Of a DNA stretch of 25,399 bases, positions 1-9,051 are shown in pieces. The notes under the pieces were generated by a model that did not search any database, was not told where the DNA came from, and worked only from the letters and a program-made list of their open reading frames with translations. A program made the position numbers and the translations under genes. Position 1 is the first letter of the stretch, and the number at the start of each line of letters is the position of its first letter. Source of the DNA: Flammula alnicola (lineage: Eukaryota > Basidiomycota > Agaricomycetes > Agaricales > Strophariaceae); contig JADNRV010000544.1 of the NCBI GenBank assembly GCA_015499995.1, forward strand, positions 1 to 25,399, given 5' to 3'.

Positions 1-1
1 G

Positions 2-346
2 CGACCGGGCTCCAGAGCTGTCCTTGCCGTCAGTCCACCCATGTCAGGAGCGGCAACCCATGAGAGACTCGCTAGCTTTGGGTATGACAGCGCTCCTGGC
101 TCACGCCTTATGCCAGGATCAAGGTAGGATTCTGATCCTCGGATATCAATTGCCTTCGGAGTACTGATTTTCATGTCTTTCTTCGCATTGTACGTATTGT
201 ATAGTACGGCCTATACTCGTGTGCCTCCAGCTGCACATGACCGTATAAGGTCTGGAGATGGTCAGGATCCGAGGTACAACTATGCCGCCAACAACCGCAT
301 GGATTGGGTGGATGATAGCTCGTACAACGGCCCGAGGCGATATTAG
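2..346 (+). CDS. 3' end of an unidentified protein gene (5' part outside window)
   Basis: An open frame enters from the left edge, runs to position 123, is interrupted by a likely intron at 124-204 (GT start, TATAG end, in-frame stop at 125-127) and resumes at 205 in the same frame, ending at TAG 344-346. The visible tail of about 87 residues is rich in Ser, Gly, Arg, Tyr and Asp and ends in NGPRRY. The intron could otherwise be read as a hydrophobic stretch (about 149-204), but the stop at 125 disconnects that reading from the upstream frame. The tail looks disordered and I recognise no domain, so the product is unknown. The reading frame and splice are inferred from one intron only. Confidence 0.5.
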
Positions 347-1820
347 CCTCTCGTTAGCCTAATGCAATCGCGTCTTGCTTCTCTGTAGACCGTGTCCGCG
401 TCTGATTTAACATTGCGCATATCTGTATTATTTCTATGAACTTTGCATCTTTTCAGTCGAACTGCTTAGTCGAACTGCTTTCGGGGTCATGTAGCGCTAA
501 TTTTTGCACGCCGATGAATCAAATATCACCTGGAGAGGTTGTAACCCACGGTCCGGCTTTGCTACAATGACCGTCGGCCCTCGTCAGCCCCAGACTGTCG
601 AGATGTCCAAGACCGATATTTATCTGAATTATCTGAAGGTCCCGACCTCGTTTAAACAATCTTAGATACCCACAGGGTGGGTACCTAGGCACACCTATGA
701 TCTACTTGTTATTTTTACACCAGCTATTGAAACAGAACAACGACTAAACTTAGTTGATGACTGTCATGGGAAAGCCTGTAAGCACCTGGGTTGATCGCAA
801 TCGATACATCGAAGGATGTCTAAGTACTTACCATGGGATGCATGTAGATATAGACTCAGGTTGAGAAGTGTTTCCCTGTATGTGCAACTGCTGTGCTCAT
901 GGTCATTTCGCCGCTGTACAGCAACTTTACATAAGGCTGGCAAGAACTGGTTAAGAAGACAGTCCAAGGAGATCATAAGACCAGCCATGTCAGAATAGAC
1001 TTTGCAGTAAGCTATCACTTACCAATTGACGTTATGGCGCTTCATATGAATCACGAGAATACGGCATACTTGAATTAATTTCGCGGAAAAATGGAATCTG
1101 CTCCGTGAGCATCTGCGTTTCCTGTGAAATCATGAGCCTGAGATGAAGCCGGCAGATATGGAGATGTGCTCACACCTAATTCCCATTTTAGACGCTTTGG
1201 GAGGGAGTGTGTTGGAGCTGCAGTGCGACGCACATGGTGGAGACTTCGGAAAGCAGTGAACTTGGTTCATTTATACCATGAGCTTCTTTTGTGCAAAGCT
1301 ATCTATGCACGCATGCGCCGAGTTAACCCCATCCTACTCCATCGTAAGAACTCTGTTCTGTTCTGATCGCGTCATCAGTGATTTTGTTAAAGTTCTCCGG
1401 GAATTGTCTCCAGGGGAAATGTCCGCTTCGTTGGGACTAGGGTTCCCAACAATCAAGTGCGAAAATAGAGTTCATTTCGAGTAAAACCCACTTATTTTTT
1501 GACATCCCAAGTTGACATAGAGGGGCCGAGGTTAACTGATAATCTTCGAATCCAGCGGCGTCAATTCAACACTTTGCATACGATCGAGTAATCGCCGATG
1601 GGAGGCGAGTATACTTAGCGTTGCTAAACGGGGTGTGCGTTATGTCCACAATCGGTCAAACGGAGCAGGGCGCTGGCATCTGGTGTATGATTTAACCGCA
1701 AAGGTAAATGCTACAGCCTTTCAAGAGCCTGTCGCGGACACGAGGGTTCGCTGTAGTGTCTTTTCTCGAATTAAAGTCTAAAGGAAAAGGCGTGTGTTAT
1801 ACCGTTACGAGGATGTAACA
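347..1820. other. Intergenic stretch, no recognisable gene
   Basis: Only short overlapping open frames (under 85 codons) on both strands, with no family I recognise and no consistent exon chain. It should hold the 3' untranslated regions of the left-edge gene (+) and of clpP (-), which converge here. A 13-bp tandem duplication lies at 455-480 and a small 7-bp inverted repeat near 667-683. Confidence 0.5.
455..480. repeat. 13-bp perfect tandem duplication
   Basis: The unit agtcgaactgctt occurs twice back to back (455-467 and 468-480), about 110 nt after the stop of the left-edge gene. It probably arose by slippage or a small duplication; no function is evident. Confidence 0.8.
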
Positions 1821-2949
1821 TTACTCAGGTGGCCTATCGGTATCAGTTGCTGGCCTTTTTTCGAGTATCCCATCCACGATGCCGAATTCCATCGCTTCTT
1901 GTGCTGTTTGTAGGTTGAGCGCCTGATTAGATAGGCATCGCAGACAAGTTTAACTTACCGGTCATGTAGTAATCTCGCTCTAAAGCCCTTTCTGGATGTG
2001 TGGCGTCGAGGTCAACCTATTAAGAGTAGAAAAGAGGGGAAGAATGGTATTCACCGAAACGTGCGAGGCCTTCGGCCTCTGACTCTCCTTCTTTAGAGCA
2101 ATGCTGCTGGTAAATGCCAGTCAGAAGTTGACGTATCCGTAATATCTCCTTTGCGTGAATAGCAATATCAGATGCTTGACCCGAGGCACCGCCGGAAGGT
2201 TCTGGATCGGGGAAATTGGTGGGGCTTGTACAGGGCATAGTATGGGCGACGTACGATGAATCATAATGCTGGCGTTTGGCAGACAGTGCCGTTTCCCTTT
2301 CTCACCAGAAGCGAGAAGCAAGGAGCCCATTGACGCGGCTAATCCTAGGCTGTAAGTATGAATTGGAGATGAAACATACTATTCAGGACATCAATCAAAG
2401 TTCAAAAAAAAGGTTTGACAAGATTGTCCACCTGCATCTGCACACGTTAGTTTTGGAATGTGAGTGACGGAGTAACGCAAGGCTCACTGTGTCATAAATT
2501 GCTAGCCCAGCAGTCACGCTACCGCCGGGAGAATTAATATACAAGTGTATCGGTTTTGTTGAATCCTCGGCTTCCAGGAACAATAATTGGGCCACAATTA
2601 GAGTTGAGTCAGAGTCTCGTATCTGTGTCATTCAGGCATGAATGGTTGGTGGATCAATTGACTGAACATACAGGTCCATGGAGCATTATCACGCGCTCTC
2701 TCAGGAGACGAGAGAAAATGTCATAAGAGCGTTCACCTCTTCCCTATATATGGCATGAGTGGAAAATATTATTCGAGGGAATAAAGGACCAACAGTTTGC
2801 TCGATAACGATTGGTACGAGGTTCGCAGATGGCGCTTCCCACTGGTCCTGAATTGACTTGATGGACTGCCCTGCCAGAGGGTGAAACAGTCTTCTTGACG
2901 ATTGTAAGGACCAAAGGCGAGCTGAAGATGTGATAGATCTCGAGAACAT
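1821..2949 (-). CDS. clpP: Mitochondrial ATP-dependent Clp protease proteolytic subunit (ClpP)
   Basis: Serine peptidase that forms the barrel-shaped ClpXP protease of the mitochondrial matrix. Eight exons on the minus strand: 2949-2794, 2743-2672, 2622-2488, 2437-2432, 2378-2255, 2201-2055, 1991-1959, 1903-1821, giving 251 residues. The first 20 or so residues are rich in Arg, Ser and Leu and lack acidic residues, as in a mitochondrial presequence, which is why the ATG at 2949 was chosen. Family blocks include [37 protein letters not shown] and [20 protein letters not shown]. The catalytic triad is intact: Ser139, His164 and Asp220. Two oddities are a 6-nt microexon (2432-2437, Met-Gln) and Leu136 where the family normally has Gln just before the nucleophile. 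All exon joins keep frame. The family call is very secure; the microexon is inferred from conservation. Confidence 0.95.
2432..2437 (-). other. clpP: Predicted 6-nt microexon of clpP (Met-Gln)
   Basis: Between the exon ending in IYDT (2488) and the exon starting YVSSPIHTY (2378), the minus strand holds ATGCAG, preceded by ...GTGTGCAG and followed by GTGGAC. Splicing it in gives IYDTMQYVSSP, the standard ClpP sequence. The flanking introns would be 50 nt (2438-2487, with an ACTAAC branch-like motif) and 53 nt (2379-2431). Skipping it keeps frame but deletes two conserved residues. Confidence 0.75.
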
Positions 2950-3710
2950 GGTTGTTGAGCGAGAAAGAGAAAGAGAACGTGAAGGCCAGACATTCAATTT
3001 CCAGTTTGAGGGAGAAATCCATCACGTGACTGACGCGTCAACAAGACGAGAAAAGTTGGAGGTGGGCAAAGCCCTACAGCCCGATCATTATTTGCCTATA
3101 TTTACTTACAGCTTTGGCTCCCTGTAAGTTGACCGTCTTCGCGCCGATTGTATCTCCTCCTTCCACATCAAAGGAAAACCTGAAGTTGAGGGTGGAATGT
3201 CAATAAAATAATTGATAGTCCGTAATGCCCGGAGCTTTTCCAAAAACTCTCAAAACTCCGAAAATCAGAATATGGAACTCAAGCAGATTTGAGGTTAGCG
3301 AGAATTCCCCCGGTCATACTCTCTGTACATAGATTTTATTGCTGCATGCCAAATTGCAGGGGAAGGAATGCAACCGTCGTTAAGTAGTTAACGAGGCAAT
3401 GGTGGAGCGCAAATTAGCAGGGAGAAAGTGTGACAGATGTGTGACAGACCGCGTCGAGCAGCTTCACGAAGCAGTCAACTCGACTTATTTATTCATTTCA
3501 CGGACACAGAGATCTCATTCTTACAATTATGAAGCTATAGTATGTGTCTTTGATGATTTACTCAATGGCGGATATATTAAAATCTATTGTCTTCAATTCA
3601 AATCATCAGAAACCCTCACATTCATTTATACAACTACAGCAATGACTATCTATGAACTATCAGGATTTTAAGAACAGAACAGCCATTAAAAATCACGACA
3701 TCTCATTATC
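2950..3710. other. Region upstream of clpP, no firm gene
   Basis: This contains the clpP 5' region (minus strand): a GA-rich run at about 2957-2985 (CT-rich in the transcript sense), a CACGTG and a TGACGCGTCA at 3023-3040. An open stretch at 3399-3671 (+, about 90 codons) has no recognisable features and is probably not a gene. An exon-like 70-nt segment on the minus strand (3110-3179) is discussed in the findings. Confidence 0.4.
3023..3040. promoter_or_regulatory. E-box CACGTG next to palindrome TGACGCGTCA, upstream of clpP
   Basis: CACGTG lies at 3023-3028 and the perfect 10-bp palindrome TGACGCGTCA at 3031-3040, 74-91 nt upstream of the clpP start codon at 2949. CACGTG is the core bHLH site. 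The palindrome holds ACGCGT (MluI cell-cycle box core) between TGA/TCA half-sites that also resemble bZIP sites. Both sequences are seen directly; their regulatory role is inferred from position. Confidence 0.4.
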
Positions 3711-4121
3711 ATGCCGCCAGGGAAGAGGAAATCGGAAGCTCAGATACAGCAATGGGCACTTACCCAGTTTGCACGGAAATTGAAAGGCATGAATGGAGAT
3801 CATGCAAATAAAGAAAAATCAACGGCCTCGTCAATAAATGCCTGGAAACAAGAACTATCTATTCTCGCACTAGGAGAAGAAGCTGAAGTGGACAACATAT
3901 CAGCAAGTAATCTTATGCAATATCTCGTCACCTGGAATGAGAAAAAGGTTGCCGATGCAGGCGGAATTCGAGCATGGAACGCGCTTTCACCAGCTGACCA
4001 GATCCAGCGAGAGAAAGTCTTGGTCTATGAAATGAAGATGGACGAGGTAGATAGACTTAGAAACGAGAAGAACGAAACAAAAAGGCGAAGGGACAGGCAT
4101 CGGACACGTTTGTTGATTTGA
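3711..4121 (+). CDS. Hypothetical lysine/arginine-rich protein, 136 residues
   Basis: A single intronless open frame of 136 codons with an ATG in reasonable context (CATCATGCC). The N-terminus is basic (MPPGKRKSEAQIQQW), the middle is mixed and predicted helical, and the C-terminus is highly charged with a run rich in Lys, Arg and Glu followed by RRRDRHRTR, which could act as a nuclear localisation signal or bind nucleic acid. There is no signal peptide or membrane segment. I do not recognise a family. It sits in a short interval whose ends carry an imperfect 17-nt inverted repeat (3057-3073 and 4153-4169). It could be a lineage-specific gene or a remnant of an old mobile element; the composition looks coding, but nothing proves expression. 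Confidence 0.45.
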   Translation: MPPGKRKSEAQIQQWALTQFARKLKGMNGDHANKEKSTASSINAWKQELSILALGEEAEVDNISASNLMQYLVTWNEKKVADAGGIRAWNALSPADQIQREKVLVYEMKMDEVDRLRNEKNETKRRRDRHRTRLLI

Positions 4122-4362
4122 TCTGCTGACTAAGCGTCACGGAAACCGAACCGGCCTTGCCCACCTCCAGAAAAGTTGACAAACACAGCGGCACCTTAGT
4201 CTCCCGTAGTCAGACTAACAAAATTCGTAAGTCTTTTTTATTGTATTGATCGACGACTTACTCATCTGTAGTCTGATTTCACGCGCGGTGGTCGAACCGT
4301 GCTGCACGATTTCAACTTTAAGATCACGTGTTTTGCCTAAATCCGGTCAGTTTCTTTCCACA
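4122..4362. other. Short spacer with shared promoter-like motifs
   Basis: No gene is seen. AGCGGCACCTT occurs at 4187-4197 and again at 5109-5119 before BRR6, and CACGTG lies at 4325-4330. These are consistent with a promoter for the frame-broken small gene that follows. Confidence 0.3.
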
Positions 4363-4658
4363 ATGACCTCATCGAACATCTCTTACGACTCCTTCGCGCT
4401 CGAAGTTCTAGGCTTTCGAAAAGCTAGATACCTACGCCCGCAACGCCTTTGTACAACAATTCTCATTTTATATCATCAAATCCAGCCCTCGTTGCTTGGA
4501 ACTCCACCATAACATTTTATGCTTCGCTTTCCACTCCTTTGTACGATTCTCAAGCCCAGGTGGCTACTCCTGAGTCGGAGTCCTTGTCCTCAAAGTCAGA
4601 TAAAACAGAAGGAAGAGAATCAACTGTTGTCAAACGCTCTTCCCACCCTCACATCTGA
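4363..4658 (+). pseudogene. Frame-broken small protein gene candidate (about 98 residues)
   Basis: Three reading frames in succession each look coding. From the ATG at 4363 the frame reads MTSSNISYDSFALE. From about 4412 the next frame reads AFEKLDTYARNAFVQQF. From about 4470 the third frame reads ALVAWNSTITFYASLSTP and then PLYDSQAQVATPESESLSS to the stop at 4656-4658. Two single-base shifts, near 4405-4412 and 4460-4475, would unite them in one small protein with two helical stretches and a polar tail. No intron fits between the segments. Given similar breaks in ERF4 and SNF2 in this window, sequencing error is as likely as true decay. No family recognised. The unity of the three segments is inference. 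Confidence 0.3.
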
Positions 4659-4927
4659 AGAACCCAAGTGATTGCACGGATGAACAGCATTAGAAAACAA
4701 TGAAACCCCGTTTTTCCTGCTCCTGTGGCCAAGGTTGCCACGACATCTACCCCATCGAGGGCATGGCACATTGCTTCAAGTTTATAGTCGTGTGGTTCTA
4801 TAGGTCGCAGCTGACATTTGGCCGAAATATCAGTAACAAGAGCACGGCCAGCTACCGTATTGTAGACATGCTGTGGGGCATTTGCATGTTGGGGGGGTTC
4901 AGGTGGTGCCATTATAATTAATTGCAT
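4649..4927 (-). pseudogene. Truncated RecQ-like DEAD/DEAH helicase N-terminus
   Basis: A 92-codon open frame on the minus strand reads like the start of a RecQ-type DNA helicase. It has a conserved helix before the ATP site (ALVTDISAKC...), followed by DGVDVVATLATGAGKTG, whose ATGAGKT is the Walker A motif (motif I). The homology stops shortly after, near LMLFIRAI, then comes a stop; motifs Ia to VI do not appear downstream in any frame. It is therefore a fragment, not a working helicase. RecQ-like genes of this type are, as far as I recall, numerous and often degraded in mushroom genomes, sometimes tied to mobile elements. It overlaps the 3' end of the opposite-strand candidate by 10 nt. Confidence 0.6.
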
Positions 4928-5224
4928 CTACGATAAGCTATTTACATGGGGGAGAGATGGGAGAGACTCTGGAGGGCAAACATTGGTAAGGTCGACGCGT
5001 CAATTAACACACGCGTCAGATTTGTTTGGTCGTACTTGGTCATGCACGTGATGGTTGAAAGTTCGAAATCGTGCAGCGCGGTCTGACCCCCGTACGTGAA
5101 AACAGACTAGCGGCACCTTGTTAGGTGTGTGCAACAGCGACCACATTCTTCATTCTGAATCTTGCCCCCCGACGGTCACCGAGAAGTTACAATATATCAA
5201 AGCACCATACCGCTTGAGTCGACT
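4928..5224. other. Spacer and probable BRR6 promoter
   Basis: No coding sequence is seen. It holds two ACGCGT motifs (4995-5000, 5011-5016), a CACGTG (5045-5050) and the repeated 11-mer AGCGGCACCTT (5109-5119), all upstream of the BRR6 start at 5225. Confidence 0.4.
4995..5016. promoter_or_regulatory. Paired MCB-like ACGCGT motifs upstream of BRR6
   Basis: Two copies of ACGCGTCA lie 16 bp apart in the same orientation, about 209-230 nt before the BRR6 ATG. ACGCGT is the MluI cell-cycle box bound by MBF (Swi6 with Mbp1 in yeast, Res1/2-Cdc10 in fission yeast) and drives G1/S expression. The motif is seen; its use here is inferred. Confidence 0.35.
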
Positions 5225-6670
5225 ATGGCTTCTCGATACCCGTTTACTCAACGTTCCAAAGAGGCACCCATGGATTACCAGTGGACCAACCGAAGTCCAG
5301 TGAAGCCAGCGTGGGCAGCTGGTGTTGAAGAACACACTACTCCTCGAAAACGTATGTGGCATTATCGTCTGTCCTTCATATTCAATCCAATATCAATATC
5401 CTTCTTCGTTTAGGCGCACACGATGATGTGAATCCTCCAACTCCTCTGTTGACGGAACAGCGACAACCCACCTTCGGTTCAAATCAGAATGTTCCCTTTC
5501 TCTTTCAACCAACTCCTGTGCCTCAAACTCCCCAATCTCATCCATGGGCCCCTCCTCCGCAATTTTCTATCTCAAAAGCATTTCCTACGCAAAATGATGT
5601 CAAAGACATAGATATGACCGAAGCTAGTCCCTTCAGAAACGACGAAACGAAAGGCGAGGAATCGCCAGTAAGAGAGAAAGAGGCCGATAACAGCAGACCG
5701 GTGGCGAGCGGGGCGCTCAGACGCGTCTTTAAACAGCGGACAAAACACATGTATACCCGACGTCGACGAGCACAAGAAGATGAACATGGAAGTTCGGGCT
5801 CAGAGGGTGAAAGTGAGGAAGAGGATATTGTCGCACCTCTGACAAAAACCTCGAATCATTACACTCTCAATATGCCTGCGCATCCGGCACCTCAATCCGA
5901 CTTGCCATATATTCTCCTTGGGTGAGTTAATTTAAAAACCGACGAAAGCTCTTTCTCATTTTGCCCAGCTATCTTCAGTTCTTCTTCAATCTCTCTTTGA
6001 TATTGATATTCCTATACCTCTTCGTGCAGTTCATAGTTACTGTACAGAAAGATGTAGAGCATCGGATTTTGGAATATTCTCAAGGTGAGTTACGGCTATT
6101 CTCCTGTTCAAGTAATTAATTTGGCGTTAGAAATCATCCAGGAAATTAGCATGTGTGCCGTGCAGTACACGAATAATCGATGTGCCGAGCCTAATCCTAT
6201 TCCAGCCATGGTCCAGCAGTGTTCCAATTGGGAGACATGCATGAATCGCGATCCTGCAATTGTTGGACGCGCAAAGGTTGGGGCCGAGCTGATCGCAGAG
6301 GTCGTAAACGGTTTCGTGGAACCAATTAGCTGGAAGACTTTGGTACGTATGCTTTAATAGGGAAAGGTACAAAATAGGCTGACCCTTGCATCAGATATTC
6401 ACGTTGACTTCGCTGGCATTCTTGACTGTATTCATTAACACCTTACTCTCTCTTTATCGCGCGAAACACCACCCTGTCACCCAAACCGCACATCACCCAG
6501 CCCCATCCTTCCCCATCGCACCATCTGCAACCCCCTTTCCGCCTCACCATTTAAGTTACCTGTCTCCAGCCGCTACTCCGAGCTGGGGTCGGTACCGGTC
6601 CGAGCAGGACCTCGAGTCGCCGACAAGACGGAGACGACTTGAAGGAGGAGCTGCAACCAAGATCAAATAG
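5225..6670 (+). CDS. BRR6: BRR6/BRL1-family nuclear envelope protein
   Basis: Integral membrane protein of the nuclear envelope that in yeasts helps nuclear pore insertion and membrane lipid homeostasis. Five exons: 5225-5351, 5414-5921, 5969-6084, 6131-6342, 6395-6670, giving 412 residues with all joins in frame. Residues 1-211 are polar and probably disordered, with a basic patch (TRRRRAQED) and acidic serine-rich stretch. A first membrane segment spans about 214-238 (LQFFFNLSLILIFLYLFVQF). The lumenal domain carries the four cysteines typical of the family, Cys259, Cys268, Cys281 and Cys287, expected to form disulfides. A second membrane segment lies at about 322-343, followed by a proline-rich basic tail. 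The ATG was chosen because it is the first in frame and follows the promoter-like spacer. BRR6 and BRL1 are paralogues in budding yeast; most fungi have one, so the symbol is approximate. Confidence 0.9.
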
Positions 6671-8623
6671 CACCGCATTATGAACCTAGCCTTGAACCTT
6701 ATTGCGGAATACATCATGATATCCATAGGTACTTGCATTGTTTTCACCGGTTCTCGTTTGGATTACGCTATGATATGCATTTATATATACCGCCATGACA
6801 CTTTTAAGGTGAGTACAGCATGCGCTCCGATGTGCCTTCGTCATTGATGAATTCCCAGATAACCACAAGGAAATCACCGCGTCACTTGTCATTTCCGACT
6901 GGTCGGTTCATTGTAGCCGTTTATGAAGACAGGAGAGTTTGCGCAGGTTCAGCTGCTTATGCACTCTTCCTATCCCGGTTTTTTCCGAGCACCGTCATCC
7001 TCATTTAACCTCGTTAACTGCGGCCACTATTTCGGGATTGATCATTGTTGTGATCCTTCTCGGGACTCGGGTGTTCAGGCTGTTCACAGCTTTTGTTTCC
7101 TGACCCAGCGAAGATCATGTCTGTTTTGGAAAGTGATCTCTTCCGGGATCTGGTGCTGGTTTTCATAACCCATACGATTGGTGAGCTTCCATGCTATAGT
7201 TGTCAGTTTCCAACTGAGCTCTCGTACAAATACAAAGTACGAGTCTTTCCATCCCCTCTTCATCATTTTATCCCACGAATGACAAGAAATTTCTAACAAC
7301 CAATGAACCCTTCGAGCGGCAATTAACAGGAACGCAGCCTCATGTGAAGCCGCACAGGGAAGCAGGTCATTCTGATTAGGCATTCAGCCCCTTACAAGCC
7401 GTTCTCGCGTAGAGGGTCTGGATGCATCAAGGGGATCGTTCCTTCCTCCACGCGCTCTGCACCTGGAGGCTGGAGGCACCTGGCACGTATGAATTTCCGC
7501 TTCGAGCTGATTCAATATCCATCTGTCTTACAAGGCTTCGTTTTTATATGCGCTGATCTACATGAACACCACCGTGTCATCGAAGCCATCGATCAGAATT
7601 CGCTATCGACTGGTTGTTTCCCTCCAATACTGTGTTTATATATATATGTACTCCTTGGGTAAGTCTTCTTGAGTCTCTTTCTGGAAGATTGTTGACCAAT
7701 GAAGTGATGCATCCAAAGACGTATCTTGATTCTTGATGCTCAGTGATGCTCATTGCCTTCCGAAGCTCCAACGTTTTTTATTTCAATTTCCCAGACTATG
7801 ACTTTGTGGTGATGTTCGTCTGGCAACCACGCTGGACATCTAAATTGTCGGTGGCATTGGGGGTGAATTTGATAATGGTTGCCGATGCAGGTGTACATGG
7901 AATGTCAGGAGATGTCAGGGACAACTCTGATCTTCATTTATGTAAGGACGACTGAATGTCCATGCGCTGATGCCACCAGCGACAGCAGGACATGTAGGAA
8001 ACTGCCTACCATCTTTATCTGACTACCCAATTGCCGTTGATATCTATGTACAAGTACATAGCGCGATGCGTTATTAATGTGCATCACAAATGTTCCTTCC
8101 ACGATGAGCTGGGGCTGTCGACCTATGGCATGGCATTCAGTCAAAGCCTTTATGACCGTTGCAGGTTGTAATATCGTGGAGCTCACATGTTCATGTGGGG
8201 GTGTACATGAACTGCAGGGTGTGGGTTGCCCAAGAGTAGAAGTATTTATAACGCGAATAGTTTGGTAACCTTGTTTTGGGTCTGCAGCGATTATAGCTCT
8301 TGCGCAGTAGATGGTCTGGGTGAGAATTAAGCCGATGCCGATAAGCACGAAGAAGGGTATCGAATTGTCGGGTGACCAGGATGAGCAAATGCTCTTGATC
8401 ATTTTGCATGATCATCTGTGATCGAGTTATCTCGGCCCTCGGAGTACTGGATATCTGTAGGAACGTCCAAATCCATTCATTTACAGCTACATACAGCTAC
8501 CACCAATGTCAGTAAATTCCGGCCCTCCTTCTCGCAGCCACGAAAGAGTAAAAAAAGCAATTGGATCCCGTTTCCCAAACCTGAAGCAGAAGGAGCGGTG
8601 TTGGGTTCCATTCCAATCGAATG
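6671..8623. other. About 2 kb without a resolved gene
   Basis: No known family is visible on either strand. Several short hydrophobic open stretches occur beside plausible splice sites: 7008-7100 (reads TAATISGLIIVVILLGTRVF), 7117-7180 (starts ATG, ends before GTGAGC) and 7535-7658 (between CAAG and GTAAGT). They could be exons of an unrecognised membrane protein or chance. A minus-strand frame at 7938-8402 is listed separately. The interval also contains the BRR6 3' region and the SERF 3' region. Confidence 0.35.
7938..8402 (-). CDS. Hypothetical small membrane protein, weak call
   Basis: A 154-codon open frame on the minus strand. Residues about 14-36 form one clear hydrophobic helix (IPFFVLIGIGLILTQTIYCA) followed by a basic/polar segment. 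The rest shows no recognisable motif and is unusually rich in His, Gln and Thr. An alternative is a two-exon gene: minus-strand GTTACC at about 8269 and CCTGCAG at about 8212 could be splice sites, which would end the protein soon after the helix, at roughly 53 residues. No homologue comes to mind, no promoter motif is evident, and other frames are partly open here, so it may not be a gene. Confidence 0.2.
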   Translation of the reverse strand: MIKSICSSWSPDNSIPFFVLIGIGLILTQTIYCARAIIAADPKQGYQTIRVINTSTLGQPTPCSSCTPPHEHVSSTILQPATVIKALTECHAIGRQPQLIVEGTFVMHINNASRYVLVHRYQRQLGSQIKMVGSFLHVLLSLVASAHGHSVVLT

Positions 8624-9051
8624 TTAGCCTTTTGTACTCGAAGAAGCGGCTGCCGCAGCTTTTTCCTCGTCCTTTTTCTAGGTTAAATGGACAAGATGTG
8701 AGCTTCGGTGCGCATAAGCGGCGCGGGTGACGCGTGTCCTCACTTTCTGTTTCGCTCGCAGGACTTCTGCATCACTGATTTCGAGATATCAGGTTAGTCC
8801 GGAATTTTATGCGACGCAAGAACAATGGCAAAATCAACTTACGCCTCCTTTCGCTTGGCTAAAGTAGCCGCACTTTCCTTTGGCTTCTTTGCATTCGCGG
8901 CGGTTTTTTTCTGCGCCTTGAGACGGTCTTGGTCGCGCTGGTTTCCGCCTATGAAATCATAGAAACAAAACGTGAACTTGAATCCGTATACCAATTGACA
9001 GGGAAAGGTAGGGTGCAAAGTATCTCAGGATGTCGAGCACTTACGAGTCAT
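8624..9051 (-). CDS. SERF (4F5) family small basic protein, 65 residues
   Basis: Four exons on the minus strand: 9051-9045, 8948-8843, 8774-8744 and 8677-8624; the introns are 96, 68 and 66 nt and all joins keep frame. The first exon is only 7 nt (ATG ACT C). The product begins MTRGNQRDQDRLKAQ, the hallmark start of the SERF/4F5 family, followed by Lys/Ala-rich helix (KKTAANAKKPKES) and a tail ending in SSSTKG. Human SERF is about the same size. SERF proteins are highly charged, largely unstructured and are known to speed amyloid aggregation in animals; a role in RNA or nucleolar biology has been proposed. The gene is too small and split to show as a long open frame, so the model rests on the N-terminal signature and consistent splicing. 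Confidence 0.88.

Noticed and set aside
1536..1560. A T-loop-like TTCGAATCC as a possible tRNA
   Set aside because: No matching acceptor, D or anticodon stems can be drawn around it; the same holds for TTCGATTCC near 9491.
3947..7892. A 15-nt sequence ggttgccgatgcagg occurring near 3947 and near 7878
   Set aside because: Flanks are unrelated and a match of this length can occur by chance in 25 kb when both strands and all pairs are considered.
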